Part shown: positions 34,473 through 47,286 of the stretch, piece by piece
Layout: the number at the start of each line of letters is the position of its first letter
Position numbering within the stretch: position 1 is the first letter of the stretch
From: Theobroma cacao
Lineage: Eukaryota > Streptophyta > Magnoliopsida > Malvales > Malvaceae
Reading direction: 5' to 3'
Length of the DNA: 64,000 nt
Assembly: GCF_000208745.1 (NCBI RefSeq)
Contig: NC_030858.1
Coordinates: forward strand, 19,580,659 to 19,644,658
Position numbers and translations under genes: made by a program
The notes under the pieces: model-generated
Databases searched by the model: none
What the model was told of the DNA's origin: nothing
What the model saw: the letters and a program-made list of their open reading frames with translations, nothing else

Positions 34473-37400
34473 AGGAAGTTGGGTTTATTTTAGTGCATAA
34501 AATAAAAATTTTAGTGACATTGGCGCTAATGGTTAATGCTTTTAAAACTGAGTTTATCAGAAGGAAGTTGGGTTTTGAGAAAGTGTTTACAAATTGCTCA
34601 CATAAAATATGGCTTTTTCATTCTTTTGACCTGAGTTGTGTAGTGCTTTTAGATCATGTGCAATGTTTGCACGTCAAATTCTCCTTACCATGGCTGGAAT
34701 TACCATTGTTGGCATCCTTTATCTATGCCAAATGTACCAGAACTGAAAGGCTAGGGTTATGGGATTGCTTGAGGAACTTGGCTGTGGATATTTAAACACC
34801 GTGGATAGTTGGGGGTGACTTTAATGTCATTTTACACAGTGGAGAGTGGTTAAATGGTGCAGTTCCGCATGGAGGTTCTATGGAAGACTTTGCTACTACT
34901 CTACTTGATTGTGGTTTAATGGATGGTGGCTATGAAGGAAATCCATTCACTTGGACCAATAACCGGATGTTCCAACAGTTGGACAAAATGGTGTATAATC
35001 ATCATTGGGTAGAGTTTTTTCCATCAACACGTATACAACACCTAAATAGGGACGGATCAAATCATTGTCCATTACTGATTTCCTATTCCACGAATAAGGA
35101 TAGAATTCCCTCATCCTTTCGGTTCTTGCATGCTTGGGTTCTTCATCATGGGTTTAAAAATTTTGTGGCACAAAATTGGAATCTTCCCATTGCTGGATCA
35201 GGTATACAAGCTTTTTGGGCAAAGCAACACCGATTGAAACAGGCTTTAAAATAATGGAATAAGGAGGTCTTTGGAGACATTTTTCACAACTTGAAGGTGG
35301 CGAAACAAAGAACTACAGATTGTGAATTAATTTTTCAATAGAAGCAGTCAATTGAGAATCGTGCAACAATGAACAAAGCGTATTCACAGTTTAATCATTA
35401 TCTTAGTGTGGAAGAATTATTCTGGAAGCAGAAATCTGGTATTAAATGGCTTGTGGAGGGTGAGCGCAACACCAAGTTCTTCCACATGCGGGTCAAGAAG
35501 AAACGAATTAAAAGCCATATATTCAAGATTCAAAATTCGGATGGCAGTTGGATTGAAGAACCAGATGCAGTAAAGTCCTCTGCAGTGGATTTTTTTTCCT
35601 CTCTCATGAAGAAAGAACCATGTAATATGGCCAGGTTTGATGCCTCGTTGACTCCTGTTATTATTTCTAATAACGATAATCTGAGTTTATGTGTAGAGCC
35701 ATCCAGGGAAGAGCTGAAAGAGGCAGTTTTTACTATTGACAAGGACAGCGTTGCTGGCCCTGATGGATTCTCCTCATATTTTTATCAATAATGTTGGGAT
35801 ATAATTGTTAATGACCTCCTGAACGCAATAGTTGATTTTTTTCATGGGGCTGACCTCCCAAGGGGAATCACGTCCACAACAATTGTGTTGTTGCCCAAGA
35901 ATCATACTACCTCGACATGGAGCGATTTTAGACCGATAAGTCTTTGTAATGTTTTAAAAAAATCATTACTAAGATTTTAGCTAATCGCCTTGCAAATATG
36001 CTTCCTTCCATTATTACAAATAATTAAAGTGGCTTCGTAGAGGGGAGATTGATTAGCGACAACATCCTACTTGCATAGGAACTAATTGGGAAGATTAACT
36101 GGAAGTCAAGGGGTGGAAATATTACTCTCAAGTTGGACATGATGAAGGAATATGATCGGCTTGAATGGGATTTTCTTTCTAAAATGCTAGAGAAATGCGG
36201 ATTTAATTCTCAGTGGATCTGCATGATTAGTCGTTGCATTTCTAATTGCTGGTTTTCTTTATTGATAAATGGTAGTGCTGAGGGGTACTTCAAGTTAGAA
36301 AGGGGACTCAGATAAGGTGACTCCATTTCTCCTCTTTTGTTCATTTTGGCTGCCGAATATTTATCCCGAGGGTTAAATGCTTTGTTTGCTCGATATCCAT
36401 CTTTGCACTATGTTTCTGATTGCTCCATGACAGTCAGCCACTTGGCTTTTGCTAATGATATTCTTATATTCACTAATGGTGCCAAATCCTCCTTACAAAA
36501 GATTCTAAAGTTGTTGCAGGATTATGAGGAGATTTCTGGACAGCGAATAAACCACTATAAAAGTTGCTTTATCACTCATTGAAATGTGGCAAATTCGTAC
36601 ATACAAATCATCTCTCAAGCTACTGGTTTCATCCACAAGTGCCTACCTATCACGTATTTGGGGGTGCCACTCTATAAAGGTCCGAAAAAGGTAATGTTAT
36701 TTGATGAGTTGATGGATAAGATTCGGGGGCGTATATAAGGATGGGACAACAAAATTTTATCTTCTGGTGGGCGAATAACGTTATTACGAAGTGTTCTGTC
36801 TTCTTTTCCTATCTATTTGCTCCAGGTCTTTAAGCCCCCTATTTGTGTGAATGAGAAAATTTAAAGAATGTTCAATAATTTCTTATGGGGAGGTTCAGCA
36901 GGCACTAGACACATTGATTTGGGTCGGTGGCAAAAGACCACTCTTCCATCCAGTGAGGGAGGATTGGACATCCGCAGCCTAGGTGATGTGTTTAAGGCGT
37001 TTAACATGAAGCTTTGGTGGAGGTTTATGTCCTGTAACAGCATTTGGATGCGATTTATGTGGACTAAATATTGTATTGGCAAAATTCAGAGGTACGTTTA
37101 GCCGAAACTTCATGATTCACAAACATGGAAATGGCTGCTTGCCAGTTGCCCAACCACAGAGCAATACACTAGATGGCGGATTGGTAAGGGTGAGTTATTC
37201 TTCTGGCATGATTGTTGGATGGGTGAAGCTCCCTTGGTTAATCGTTTCCCATTATTTGTTTCATCGATGATGAGAGTCTCCTATTTCTATGATGATGGAA
37301 AATGGAATGTGGATAAGTTGAACAATGTGTTGCCAAAGGAATTTGTCACGAAAATTCTAAAATTTCGATAGATCCTTTTAGTGATGACAGGGTGTATTGG

Positions 37401-38893
37401 GTGCCAACCTCGGATGGTTAATTCACTACTAAGTCTGTTTGGGAGATGATTTGACAATGCCAGTTGGTAAATCTAGTGTTCAATTTAATTTGGCATAAAA
37501 GCATTCCTTTAACTATCTTTTTTTTCCTTTGGAGGTTGTTACAGGATTGATCCCAATTGACATGCGATTGAAAACCAAAGGATTCTAGTTAGTTTCTAAA
37601 TGCCAACATTGCAATTTAGAAGAGTCTCTCTTGCATGTCATGTGGGAATGCCCAATTGTTACACAAGTTTGGAATTATTTTGCAAAATTTTTCCAAATCA
37701 ACATAATTTATCCCCAGAATATTTATCAGATTATATGGGCATGGTGGTTCTCTGGTGATTATACGAAAAAAGGACACATACGCACGTTAATGCCTTTATT
37801 TATTTTTTAGTTCTTATGGGTTGAAAGGAATGATGCGAAACATAAGAACCTTGGTATGTATCCTAACAGAGTGGTGTGGAGAGTACTCAAACTTATCCAC
37901 CATTTATTTCATGGGAGGCAATTCCACCGGTGGCAATGGAGGGGAGATCTACAAATTGCTCGAGCATGAGGTCTAATATTTCAGCAAGTAGCCCCAAATC
38001 CACCAAAAATATTCTCTTGGCATAAACCATCAGCAGGTGAGTTTAAGTTGAATGTTGATAGGAGTTCCAAGCATAATTTTCAGAATGTTGTTGGAGGAGG
38101 ACTTCTTCGAGATCATACAGGTACCATGATTTTTGGATTTTCTGAAAATTTTGGACCGTGTGATTCATTACAGGCAGAGTTAATGGCACTACATAGGGGC
38201 TTGCTTTTGTGTATTGAGTACAATGTTACTAGACTTTGGATAGAAATGGACACAAAAGTAGTGGTACACATGATAAATGAGAGTCATTAGGGATCCTCCA
38301 GGACTCGGTATTTGCTTGCTTCCATTCGCAGATCCTTGAGGGGATCTCTTTTCGGATTTTGCACATCCATAGAGAAGGAAACCAAGCAGTAGACCATCTC
38401 TCAAATCAGGGGCATACGCACCAGAACTTGCAGGTCTTTTCACAAGCAGAAGGTCAGCTTAAAGGTATTCGTAGATTAAATAAAGTTAGTTTACCTTTTG
38501 TTTGCTTCAAATGAATGTAAAGGTTTCTTCTTTTGTTATTCACATAGATTTTTGTAATATGAAAGTGTTTCAATTTTATGATGATAGTAAAAAATATGGT
38601 CATAAAATGAAACACTCCACTCTAGGTGCTTTTCTTATTTTCATTTCCTGTTTTAAATTTTATTTTAGTTTATTGTCTCAATGTAATAATAAGGAATATC
38701 TATTTTACTGTAGCATCAAAAGTTATGCACGTAAAATGGTTTTCTTTACTCTAGGTGCTTTTCTGAAACTTTATTATGATCATGCAATTTGGAGGTACGG
38801 TTTAGGTCCCCTTTCTTTGCACTTTTTATTTCGTAATTAATAAAATTTAACAGGGTAGCTGGGCCCTGCGTGAATTTCCAGCATAAAAAAAAA
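34473..38893 (+). mobile_element. L1-like LINE, 5'-truncated, 4.4 kb (LINE 1)
   Basis: Flanked by a perfect 17-bp duplication and ending in an A9 tail (38885-38893). It contains endonuclease, RT and RNase H but no ORF1, so it is truncated at the 5' end. It is a relative of LINE 2 (56946-61465) with the same domain order and the same 3' UTR, including the two repeated modules with AAAATGAAACACTCCA and TAAAATGGTTTTC. Confidence 0.9.
34493..38510 (+). pseudogene. LINE 1 ORF2: endonuclease, reverse transcriptase, RNase H
   Basis: One frame (34493-35791 with stops at 34793 and 35252) gives the APE-type endonuclease: WIVGGDFNVILH near 34810 and RDGSNHCPLLI near 35055, where the conserved SDH is SNH. 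Then the RT N-terminus: KWLVEGERNTKFFHMRVKKK (35440-35500), DSVAGPDGFSSYFYQ, and after frame changes KLDMMKEYDRLEWDF (36133) and SHLAFANDILIFTNG (about 36440), where the catalytic FADD is FAND. RT C-terminus around 36600-37100, zinc knuckle CQHCN…H…C near 37600, RNase H from about 38048 with LNVDRSSKH, LQAELMALHRGL and IEMDTKVVV. Two catalytic residues lost plus many breaks: dead. Confidence 0.85.
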
Positions 38894-40276
38894 TTGAAAG
38901 AGAATCAAGATCACAAAGCTTCAACTATTAGTTTTCTTTCTCTACTTTTTTTTTTCTTATTTTCTTGACTTGGATTAATGGCTAATTTTCTTTAGATGAA
39001 GTTTATATTAGATATTATGAGCTAAACTATTTTTCTAAAATTGTGGTGGCTTTCAACAGGTAGTTTGAATATTTGTTTCTCTTTTATTTACTATGAATGG
39101 ATATAGTCTTGCTTATTCAAATTTGTTTTTAATGCTTTTAATTACCTGATCAATAATTAACTGATTTGTAAATCTAATTGAGACTCAATAGAGAGATTTT
39201 AGATTGTACTACGATTTAAATAGTGTATGTTCACATCACTTAGGTGATCTGATTCATGATTCGAGTAGACATATGCCAATCGCCATACATAGCCAAATTA
39301 GAACACTAGCTTAATGAACCTTATTTAATTAATTACTATAGACATACAGTGACCCAACTAAGTTAGGTATTTGTGCAAGCATTTCGATGGAGACTTGTAT
39401 ATAGCTTTGGGTTCTAGGTTAGTAAAACCACTCATGAATGTAAATAATAAGAAAAATTGATATAAGATGAAGTGCTGAGTGAACTCATAATCCTAGGTTT
39501 TAATATATTGCCTTTCTCAAGTGAATTATGATCATGCAATTTGGAGGTACGGTTTAGGTCCCCTTCCTTTGTACTTTTTATTTCATAATTAATAAAATTT
39601 AACAGGGTAGCTGGGCCCTGCGTGAATTTCCAGCATTAAAAAAAATTGAAGGAGAATCAAGATCACAAAGCTTCAACTATTAGTTTTCTCTCTCTACTTT
39701 TTTTTTCTGATTTTCTTGACTTGGATTAATGGCTAATTTTCTTTAGATGAAGTTTATATTAGATATTATGAGCTAAACTATTTTTCTAGGATTGTGGTGG
39801 ATTTCAACAGGTAGTTTAAATATTTGTTTCTCTTTTATTTACTATGAATGGATATAGTCTTGCTTATTCAAATTTGTTTTTAATGCTTTTAATTACCTGA
39901 TCAATAATTAACTAATTTGTAAATCTAATTGAGACTCAATAGAGAGATTTTAGATTGTATTGCGATTTGAATAGTGTATGTTCATATCACTTAGGTGATC
40001 TGATTTGTGATTCGAGTAGACATATGCCAATTGACATACATAGCCAAATTAGAACACTAGCTTAATGAACCTTATTTAATTAATTACTATAGACATACAG
40101 TGACCCAACTAAGTTAGGTATTTGTGCAAGCATCTCGATGGAGACTTGTGTATAGCTTTGGGTTCTAGGTTAGTAAAACCAGCCATGAATGTAAATAATA
40201 AGAAAAATTGATATAAGATGAAGTGCTGAGTGAACCCATAATCCTATGTTTTAATATATTGCCTTTCTCAAATGAA
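38773..40276 (+). repeat. 752-bp tandem duplication across LINE tail and LTR
   Basis: Unit 1 is 38773-39524 and unit 2 is 39525-40276. Both start ATTATGATCATGCAATTTGG (LINE 3' UTR), pass through the LINE end (GTGAATTTCCAGCAT plus A-run), the GAA(A/G)GAGAATCAAGA duplication and the LTR, and end TATTGCCTTTCTCAA(G/A)TG. The units differ only at scattered bases. It must be later than the LINE insertion. Confidence 0.9.
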
Positions 40277-41010
40277 TTCTTAGCTTTTGTTAATTAATTT
40301 AGTGTTTGCTTTAATTTAGTTTTAATTAATTTTCTAAAAAACTTGGTTACTTGAATAAGATTAGTTTGTCATAATTTTAGTATTTAGTGAAGAATTAGGA
40401 ACAAATCTCTATGTGATACGATTTTGGACTTGCTATCTATATTACTTATTCGATACGTATACTTGTTCTAAATCAATAACATTGGCCATAAATTAGATTG
40501 ATTTGGAAGCCTAAACGGAACTGAAAGAGGGAGTTTAGTGTAGGCATGGATGAAATAGCATATGATCAATATCAATTGCATGGATGATTGATTTGATTTG
40601 CATGTAAGGTAAGAATACACTCATAAGCCATTTGTAACCATAATTAGAGTTGGTATTTAATGAGCCTTTCTTAATTTTAATTTGCATAAAAATATAGTAA
40701 ATTTTTTAAGTTAGATGTTTTTATGAGAACATCGAAAGAGACTTATAAACGATTTAGAACTCTAGGTTAACAAGTCATACTTATCTAGTAAGTGAAGGAA
40801 GAATAAAAAAATTCAGATGAAACATCGAAGGGATATTGTGGTTGTAGGCTTTTGATTAATTGATTTTAATTAGTTTATTTGCGAGTTTTATTTTAGCTTA
40901 GTTTAGTTTTAGTTCTTTAATGTTCTTCAATTAGTTTGAATAAAAATAAGGTGTGACAAGTTTAATACTTAACAATTATGAATTAAAACAAGTTCTCTGT
41001 GGGAACAATA

Positions 41011-41172
41011 CTCTACTTCATCACTATATTACTTATGTGCAATACATGCACTTGCGTGAGAAAATCAACAATAGATTTGACACTCTACTTACCTCTATAT
41101 TACTTGTTGCGATATGTGCACTTGCGTGGAGAAATTTGACAAAAATTTTTTGACGTTGTTGCCAGGAAATTG
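41011..41172 (+). repeat. Duplicated LTR end (72-bp period) and tRNA-Asp primer site of copy C
   Basis: CTCTACTT…CTATATTACTT…GTGCACTTGCGTG occurs at 41011 and again at 41083, so the last part of the LTR is doubled. After it TGACGTTGTTGCCAGGAAAT at 41151-41170 matches the tRNA-Asp-type primer site of copy A at 17040. Confidence 0.7.
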
Positions 41173-41369
41173 TTTTCCTACTTCTTGCTAATATTAATAC
41201 CAAGTAAACTAGTTTTATTTCAAGCTTTGTTTTACTTTATTGCAGGTACTTTTGGTCATTGTATGCGAAGAGTAAGAAACTTGGAAATTGTTCCTTTTGA
41301 TCTCGAAATCAAACAAAATTTTTTGAGATTTCGAAAAGAAATTCACAACTTTTAACTCACATCGAAACA

Positions 41370-42409
41370 ATGGCTGAACAATAAGGAGAATAGCAAATTC
41401 AAGGGAAATTAATGGTAGAAAATTGATCTTTGAGAGATTATGTTGTTCCTTTGGTTCAAGGTCTTCATTCTAGCATTCGAAGACCAACCACTCAAGCTAA
41501 TAACTTTGAGATAAAGCCAACGATCATCCAAATGATACAAGCTTCAGTGCAATTTGTGGGTTTACCTTATGATGATCTGAATGTTCACATCTCAAATTTT
41601 CTAGAGATTTGTGATACTTTCAAGTATAATTAAGTCACTGATGATGCAATTAGATTAAGGCTCTTTACTTTTTCATTGAGAGACAAGGCAAAGAATTAGT
41701 TGAACTCACTTCTTATTAGCTCAAAAGTTTTTAGCCAAGTTTTTTCGACCCACCAAGATAGCAAAAATGAGGAATGACAATACTTCATGCAACTGGATTC
41801 AGAGTCATTGTATGAGGCTTGGGAAAGATACGAAAAACAGCTCAGATTTTGTCCTCATCATGGTCTACCTAAGTGGCTATAGGTACAAACATTTTATAAT
41901 GGTTTGATGAGCTTGATTCGGACTACCATCGATGTAGCTACTGGAGGAAAACTTATGGCAAAGTTTATTGATGAGGCTTACGACTTGTTAGAGGAGATGG
42001 CATCTGATAACTATCAATGGCCATCTGAGAGAGCGATACATAAAAGAGTAGTTGGTGTTCATGAATTAGATGCTATCAATGTGTTGACTGCATAGGTAAC
42101 GACATTGACTAAGAAGTTTGATTCACTAAGAGTTCATTCTATATAGAGCCCATTTGTTACTTGTGACCACTATGGAGAAAGGCATTCTAGTGATCACTAT
42201 CCCATTAGTTCTAAATCAGTTTAGTTTATGGGGAATCTCAATAGGTAGTAAAACAATCCGTATTCCAACACTTATAACCTTGGATAGAGGAATCATCTAA
42301 ATTTTTCTTGGAGTAATAATCAAGGATCTTCATCAACTCTAAGGCTTAACTTCCTTCCAAGATTTCCACCTCAAGCAATTATTCCAGAAAAAAAGCCATC
42401 TATGGAAGA
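41370..42409 (+). pseudogene. Athila-type gag, copy C (5' part; continues at 46694)
   Basis: ATG 41370 (MAEQ then a stop) with [60 protein letters not shown] (to 41633), then VTDDAIRLRLFTFSLRDKAK, and in the next frames FLAKFFRPTKIAK and the LLEEMASDNYQWPSERAI segment (41904-42095). The cysteine cluster seen in copy A (CDLC…) is CDHYGER here, so it has lost a Cys. Interrupted by the chromovirus solo LTR with a perfect GTTGC duplication. It is better preserved at the N-terminus than copy A. Confidence 0.85.
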
Positions 42410-42414
42410 GTTGC

Positions 42415-45400
42415 TATAACGACTGTTCCTCGATCACTACCGGCATCCGAGTCTTGTGGGAGAACCTGTCGAGTCCCAAACAAGCCTTAATTGAAATTTT
42501 AGTTATTACTACATATTCATGCAACTATCTATGAAATTACTTTGAACCGTATGACTCTTTATAATAAAAATTTAACATAAATTGTAATAAGCCATCTTGA
42601 CCTTTATTTTCCATAATCGTAAAAATACGTTATAGTTTATAATTTACTAACTGCACATTTACATTGACACTATTTACCAATACATCATACTATGGACGAG
42701 TTGACCTTTAGCAGCGAAGCGACTCGAAATAAGGTGATATGAGATGCCTTTACCTATCCAGAGTAGACAAAATGTGCTGATGAACGCATGCTAGGCCGAT
42801 CACTATCTGCAAAAGCGAGATAAAGAGGTAAGTCTCGCAGACTCAGTGATCATCGGCTCCGTGAGTAGGGCGTAGATGAGAAACAAGTGTAAAGCAGATA
42901 ATTTGAATAATAAAACTAGAATATAAAAGGATAATCTTATGAAACCAAATCACAAGTAAGGTATTTGTGCCTTGTATAAATGATGCTATAAATCATAATG
43001 TAATACTTTCATTGGTAAACAATGCCGAAAATAAAGGGTAGTAAAATAAATTTCAATGCTCAAAATCATCCATTTCTTTTAAAAGCACAATAGTCGTATA
43101 AATCACATGCTTCAAAAATGTGTGGCATGTAAAAATAACTGTGTACATTCACGTATATCAACTCAAAATCAACTTACAAAGTGCTGAAAGCTCGCAAGCA
43201 AATAGAGGAGCTGCAAAAAACATTAACTCTCCACCATACAAAACAGTACGAGTCTAAAACTCTCAAGGCTCTCGAGTAGGTAAACATAGTAATCATTTGT
43301 GGACCCACTTCCACGTAAGAACAATCCGGGAGGTCCTCCTCCATCGGATTCCTATAGCCATGGCAGTTTCGATGATATTGGTCGAGATCGGAGAAATCAA
43401 GTGGTTGCAACCACGTATATCAACTTATGGCCTAGCCACATATATCAACCCGTGGCCTTGCCATGTATATATCACAGACCATGGCCCCAGCCATGTCTAA
43501 TAGCCTGTCAGCGACCCAAAGGTTCTCTAGCTAGAGCTCCTTTGTGCACAAGGGTCACACTATCCCTATGTTACATTCGGCCTACTCTCGACGCTCTTGG
43601 TTTGTCAAAACCGTTTTCAAAACGAAATCAAGTTTTCTGAGACTTTTGCTTAAAATCATTTGAAAACAAGGTTCAATAACCTTTCAAATTGCTTATCACA
43701 TTAAATGCATGGTGTAAACATTTGTCTAAAAATCGGACTAAAATCGAGTCTCAAAAGTTTGCATTTAAACCATTTTGACAAGTACAGTTAACTATTCATA
43801 TCACACAACGATACAAGGCACGAATTTTGATGCAAAACAGTGCAAAAAGGCTTGTTTCCTGATTTCTAAAACTCTTTACATATATGTATATATATATATA
43901 TTCTACACAAACAATTTCCAAATCAACTTGGATCCACAATTTCCTATGGTTTTCTACTAGCTCATGCTTTCCATAATAGTAGTTTATAAATCATTGTAAA
44001 TCCATTTTAAAATTGCCTATCGAGGTTAACATCTCATGCTATCCAAAATTGCATTTAAAGAAAATTAGCAACATTTATTAAACATATAACAATATATAGT
44101 GTATAGATATTTTGAAATAGACACCCCTTACTCACCTTACAATAGTGGGACACTACGTCGCTATCGGTTCAGATGCGTCTCTAGCTAATATTACTTGCCG
44201 GTCACCCGTCACCACCTTCGGTACACCATCATGGCAAACCTTCCTCACTTGTACACTTCCTAGCAGCAAGTTAACTCAATATATTTAGTGAATGTCACCA
44301 CAAATTCATTCATATTTGCTGCTTTATGTACCACATTCTTAGTTTTATGCTTTTATATCTCATCCCATTTTCTTTCTCATTCAAACATTAATCATCGTTT
44401 TAATAACTTACATCATACTAGAATCACCATTCTTTCTCATTTGACCTTTGCATATTCATATATATATCTTGACATATTTTTACTAAAGGAATTCAATCTT
44501 TTACTTGTGAAATTCTTTATATTATATGTACCGGCAACTTATTTATAACATTAAGTGCCCATTTGAACCTCTCTAAGCAACTTTCATCCAAATCCATCTT
44601 ATATTTTCATAATATTAACCACATTTATGGCTGCAACAATCATTCCAATCTCACTCAATTATTTCCAAGTTTACATGTATCATAATTTATCTAACTTTCA
44701 ATGCTTTATTTCTCAATCCTCCATCCACATTATTCCTTCTTATTCCTTTCAAATAACATACCAAGCAAACTTAACATTTCCAACTAGCACATGCATTTTA
44801 GATTCTTTCAACAACCATTATCCTCATAATGTGCCTTTCAAGATTCTAACCACACAACAATAACCATTTCTTAAGATCTCTTAACTATACTTAAAGCATT
44901 ATTCATTTTTGTTACCTTTAGGTTGCTTGATCTGCACATGCACTTGAATGTTCCTCTAAAACTTTAATCATCAAGCTGCCAACATGATTCACAAATAATT
45001 TCTTCAAAGATTTTACCAACCGTAGGCCTTAAAACATGGTATTATGCTTACCATTTCTCTTTCACTTTGAATCCACCATGTACCCACGATTTTGATAGCT
45101 TGCATGTGACAAATCATCTCCAATCAAGCTAATCTTTGTTGCCACAAAACATTTCTTATAGTTACCAACCCATTTTCAAAGATTATTCAAGCTAAAACCA
45201 CAAACCTTACCTTATTTCTCTTGTATCTTGAAACCAAGCTTCACACCTCCATCAACACTCCTCAGTTTCTCTCTTGCATGTTGAAGACTCCTTGGGTAGT
45301 GAAATGTCAAGACTCTACAAGATGGAGGAAGAAAACCTCATGGGTTCTTTGGATCTTCTCCTAAAACTGAGCTCTCTTTTGATTTCTCTCTTTTCTTTCT

Positions 45401-46688
45401 CTTTTCTTCCTCTCCGGTGGTGTTTCTCAAAGCACTCTTTTCTTTCTTTTCTTCTCTAAATGGTCGACTCTTAGGTCTCACCAAAGCCTATTCACCTTTC
45501 TCTTTAACTCTTGCAACTTAGTATTTATATGGCCACCAATTCAACCAATCACAATACATGCACCAATTTTTCCTTTATTCTCATTTGGCCATTTTGCTAA
45601 CCAGTGGTTCTTCATGCACCAATTTCCTCCTTTGTTCATTGGCCCATTATCTATCCTCACTAAACTTCTCCATCCGCCACCATCACTCTCTCATTTTTTC
45701 TTTCTTCATTCTTTATTCCATGCACCACTTTATTCCTCCAATCACATTTCATGCACAAGCTTCACTTTATATTTGATTTGGTCATTTATTAAACCATTCA
45801 AGTCTCATGCATCCATATTTTCCTTTCTTCATTTGGCAAACTAATGCACCAATCACTTTACATGCAAATAGATTTAGGCCTATCTTTCCTTTTACTTTAC
45901 ATAGTGGGAGTCCCACATGTTCTTCACTAACTTTCTCCTTTTTACATGCTATTATTTGCATGTAATAGTGAATTTACATGCACATCTCATTATCCCGCAT
46001 AATCTAACTTTCCTTGGTTAGTTAATGTCCATTTAGCTTAAAATATTGTAATTGCACATAAGTCATCAACTTTTCCTTATTTACCATTCAACCCTCCATA
46101 CTTTTTATCCTTTACAATTTGGTCCTTCAATCATTTCTTTTAAATTCCAATTTCACTCTATCTTTCTTCCTTTACACTTGTACAAATAAAATATAAAATT
46201 TTCACTTCACCAAGGTGTCACCATAATATTTAAATATATATTTACCTGCTCTTGTTTTATTAGATAAAGACACGCGGGCCCCACTTATGTTGTTTTTCTT
46301 TGAAATTCTTTTTTATTTCTTCTCCTCCACTTAGATTAGCCATATAATCCTCCTTCATGACTAATTTCAACAACAGATAAAATATTAATATTTTAATATT
46401 ATTTTATTAACAAAATATTATTTTATTTCAAAATTCACCACTTGTCTCCTCGGGCCCTAAAGTGTCTCACATTGTCTCGGTTCACTTCCAAATCGCCTTT
46501 TAACTCGCTAATCAATCCGTAACCAAAATATTATTATTCAATTATTATTTTCTCATGTGCAAAATATTTTATTTCAAAATATTCCTTTCACTGATCACCG
46601 CTCTATGGCACTTAAATTTACGTCAATTGACCCTTCGTCTTATCGATAAGGTCTTATTGGCTCCTATACGAGGTTACGGGGTGTTACA
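42415..46688 (-). mobile_element. Chromovirus solo LTR (4274 bp)
   Basis: On the plus strand starts TATAACGACTG (TG decayed to TA) and ends GAGGTTACGGGGTGTTACA. It is flanked by perfect GTTGC copies (42410-42414 and 46689-46693) and the gag frame continues across. It matches the chromovirus LTR at 27232-30785 in order: AACAAGCC near the start, GGGCGTAGATG, GGTTCTCTAGCTAGAGCTC, TACTCACCTTACAATAG, the CATGCACC-rich part and the terminal 100 bases. It is about 0.7 kb longer, mostly within 44280-45250. No internal region, so it is a solo LTR. A (TA)n tract lies near 43870. Confidence 0.85.
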
Positions 46689-46693
46689 GTTGC

Positions 46694-47286
46694 TTATGCA
46701 ATACATGGAAAGAACTGATTCTCTTATTCATAGTCAAGCATCTTCATTAAGAAACCTTCAGACACAAGTGGGTCAACTTGCCAACAAAATCAACAATAGG
46801 CCTTAATGGACCTTACTTAGTGATATAGAAGCTAATCTTAGGGGACAAGGTAAGGAGCATGTTAAGGCAATCACCTTTAGGAGTGAAACAAAGGTAGGAA
46901 GCACTAGCAAGCAAGTTAAAACTCAAGATAAGTCTGTTGTAACAAAGATAGCGGTTGAGAAGTCTGATAAACAAGTTCAAGAAATGGAAGCCAAGTTAAC
47001 CCCACCACCACCACCTTTTCCTTAGCGTTTTCGGAAACAAAAGCTTGATAATCAATTTCAAAAGCTTTTAAAGGTATTTAAGATGCTCCACATCAACATT
47101 TCTTTTGCAAAAGCTTTAGAACAAATGCTTATTTATGTGAAGTTTCTAAAAGACATCTTGACCAAGAAAAGAAGATTGGGTAAGTATAAGACTATTGCAT
47201 TTACTGAGAAGTGTAGTGCCATAACTCATAACAAGGTTCCACGAAAACTCAATGATCTTGGTGGTTTCACTATCCTTTGCACTATT
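46694..47286 (+). pseudogene. Athila copy C: gag C-terminus and protease linker
   Basis: Continues the gag with LMQYMERTDSLIHSQASSLR and NLQTQVGQLANKINNRP (46690-46806), a Lys/Glu-rich part and the PPPPPFP run near 47005-47025, then INISFAKALEQMLIYVKFLK and EKCSAITHNKVPRKLNDLGG (47083-47280), which precede the protease active site in copy A. It stops at 47286, before that active site, where a probable copia LTR begins. Confidence 0.8.

Larger units (their letters stand above)
33838..40481 (+). mobile_element. Athila-related solo LTR (about 1.45 kb net) carrying a LINE and a tandem duplication
   Basis: Starts TGATGTGTGCATCAAATAC and ends CTAAATCAATAACA. The surrounding LTR reads AATTGCCTAGC before and TTGGCCATAAATTAGATTG after, which matches the uninterrupted AATTGCCTGGCCATCAATTAG at 13860. 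The imperfect CTAGC/TTGGC is the candidate duplication. After removing the LINE (34473-38910) and one 752-bp unit, about 1454 bp remain. It resembles the minus-strand LTR at 51680-53360 near its end (ACTTGCTATCTATATTACTT). Confidence 0.65.
32814..41070 (+). repeat. Athila LTR shared between copies A and C, heavily interrupted
   Basis: Parts 32814-33837 and 40482-41070 (net about 1612 bp) join into one LTR similar to 12823-17030 (for example TTAATTTTGGAGATTAAGTTGC, and CTTTGAAGAGTTTG). At its right end it is followed by a primer site and another Athila internal region, so it is at once the 3' LTR of copy A and the 5' LTR of copy C. The gap is an inserted LTR (33838-40481). Words quoted are short parts of longer matches. 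Confidence 0.75.

Noticed and set aside
38189..38443. 84-codon minus-strand frame, with a similar one at 60751-60948
   Set aside because: Antisense of LINE RNase H; no independent similarity.
43297..43640. Repeated GTATATCA-ACC-TGGCC words as a separate minisatellite
   Set aside because: It is a short local expansion of an LTR segment also present once at 28260-28310; not enough units to be called an array.
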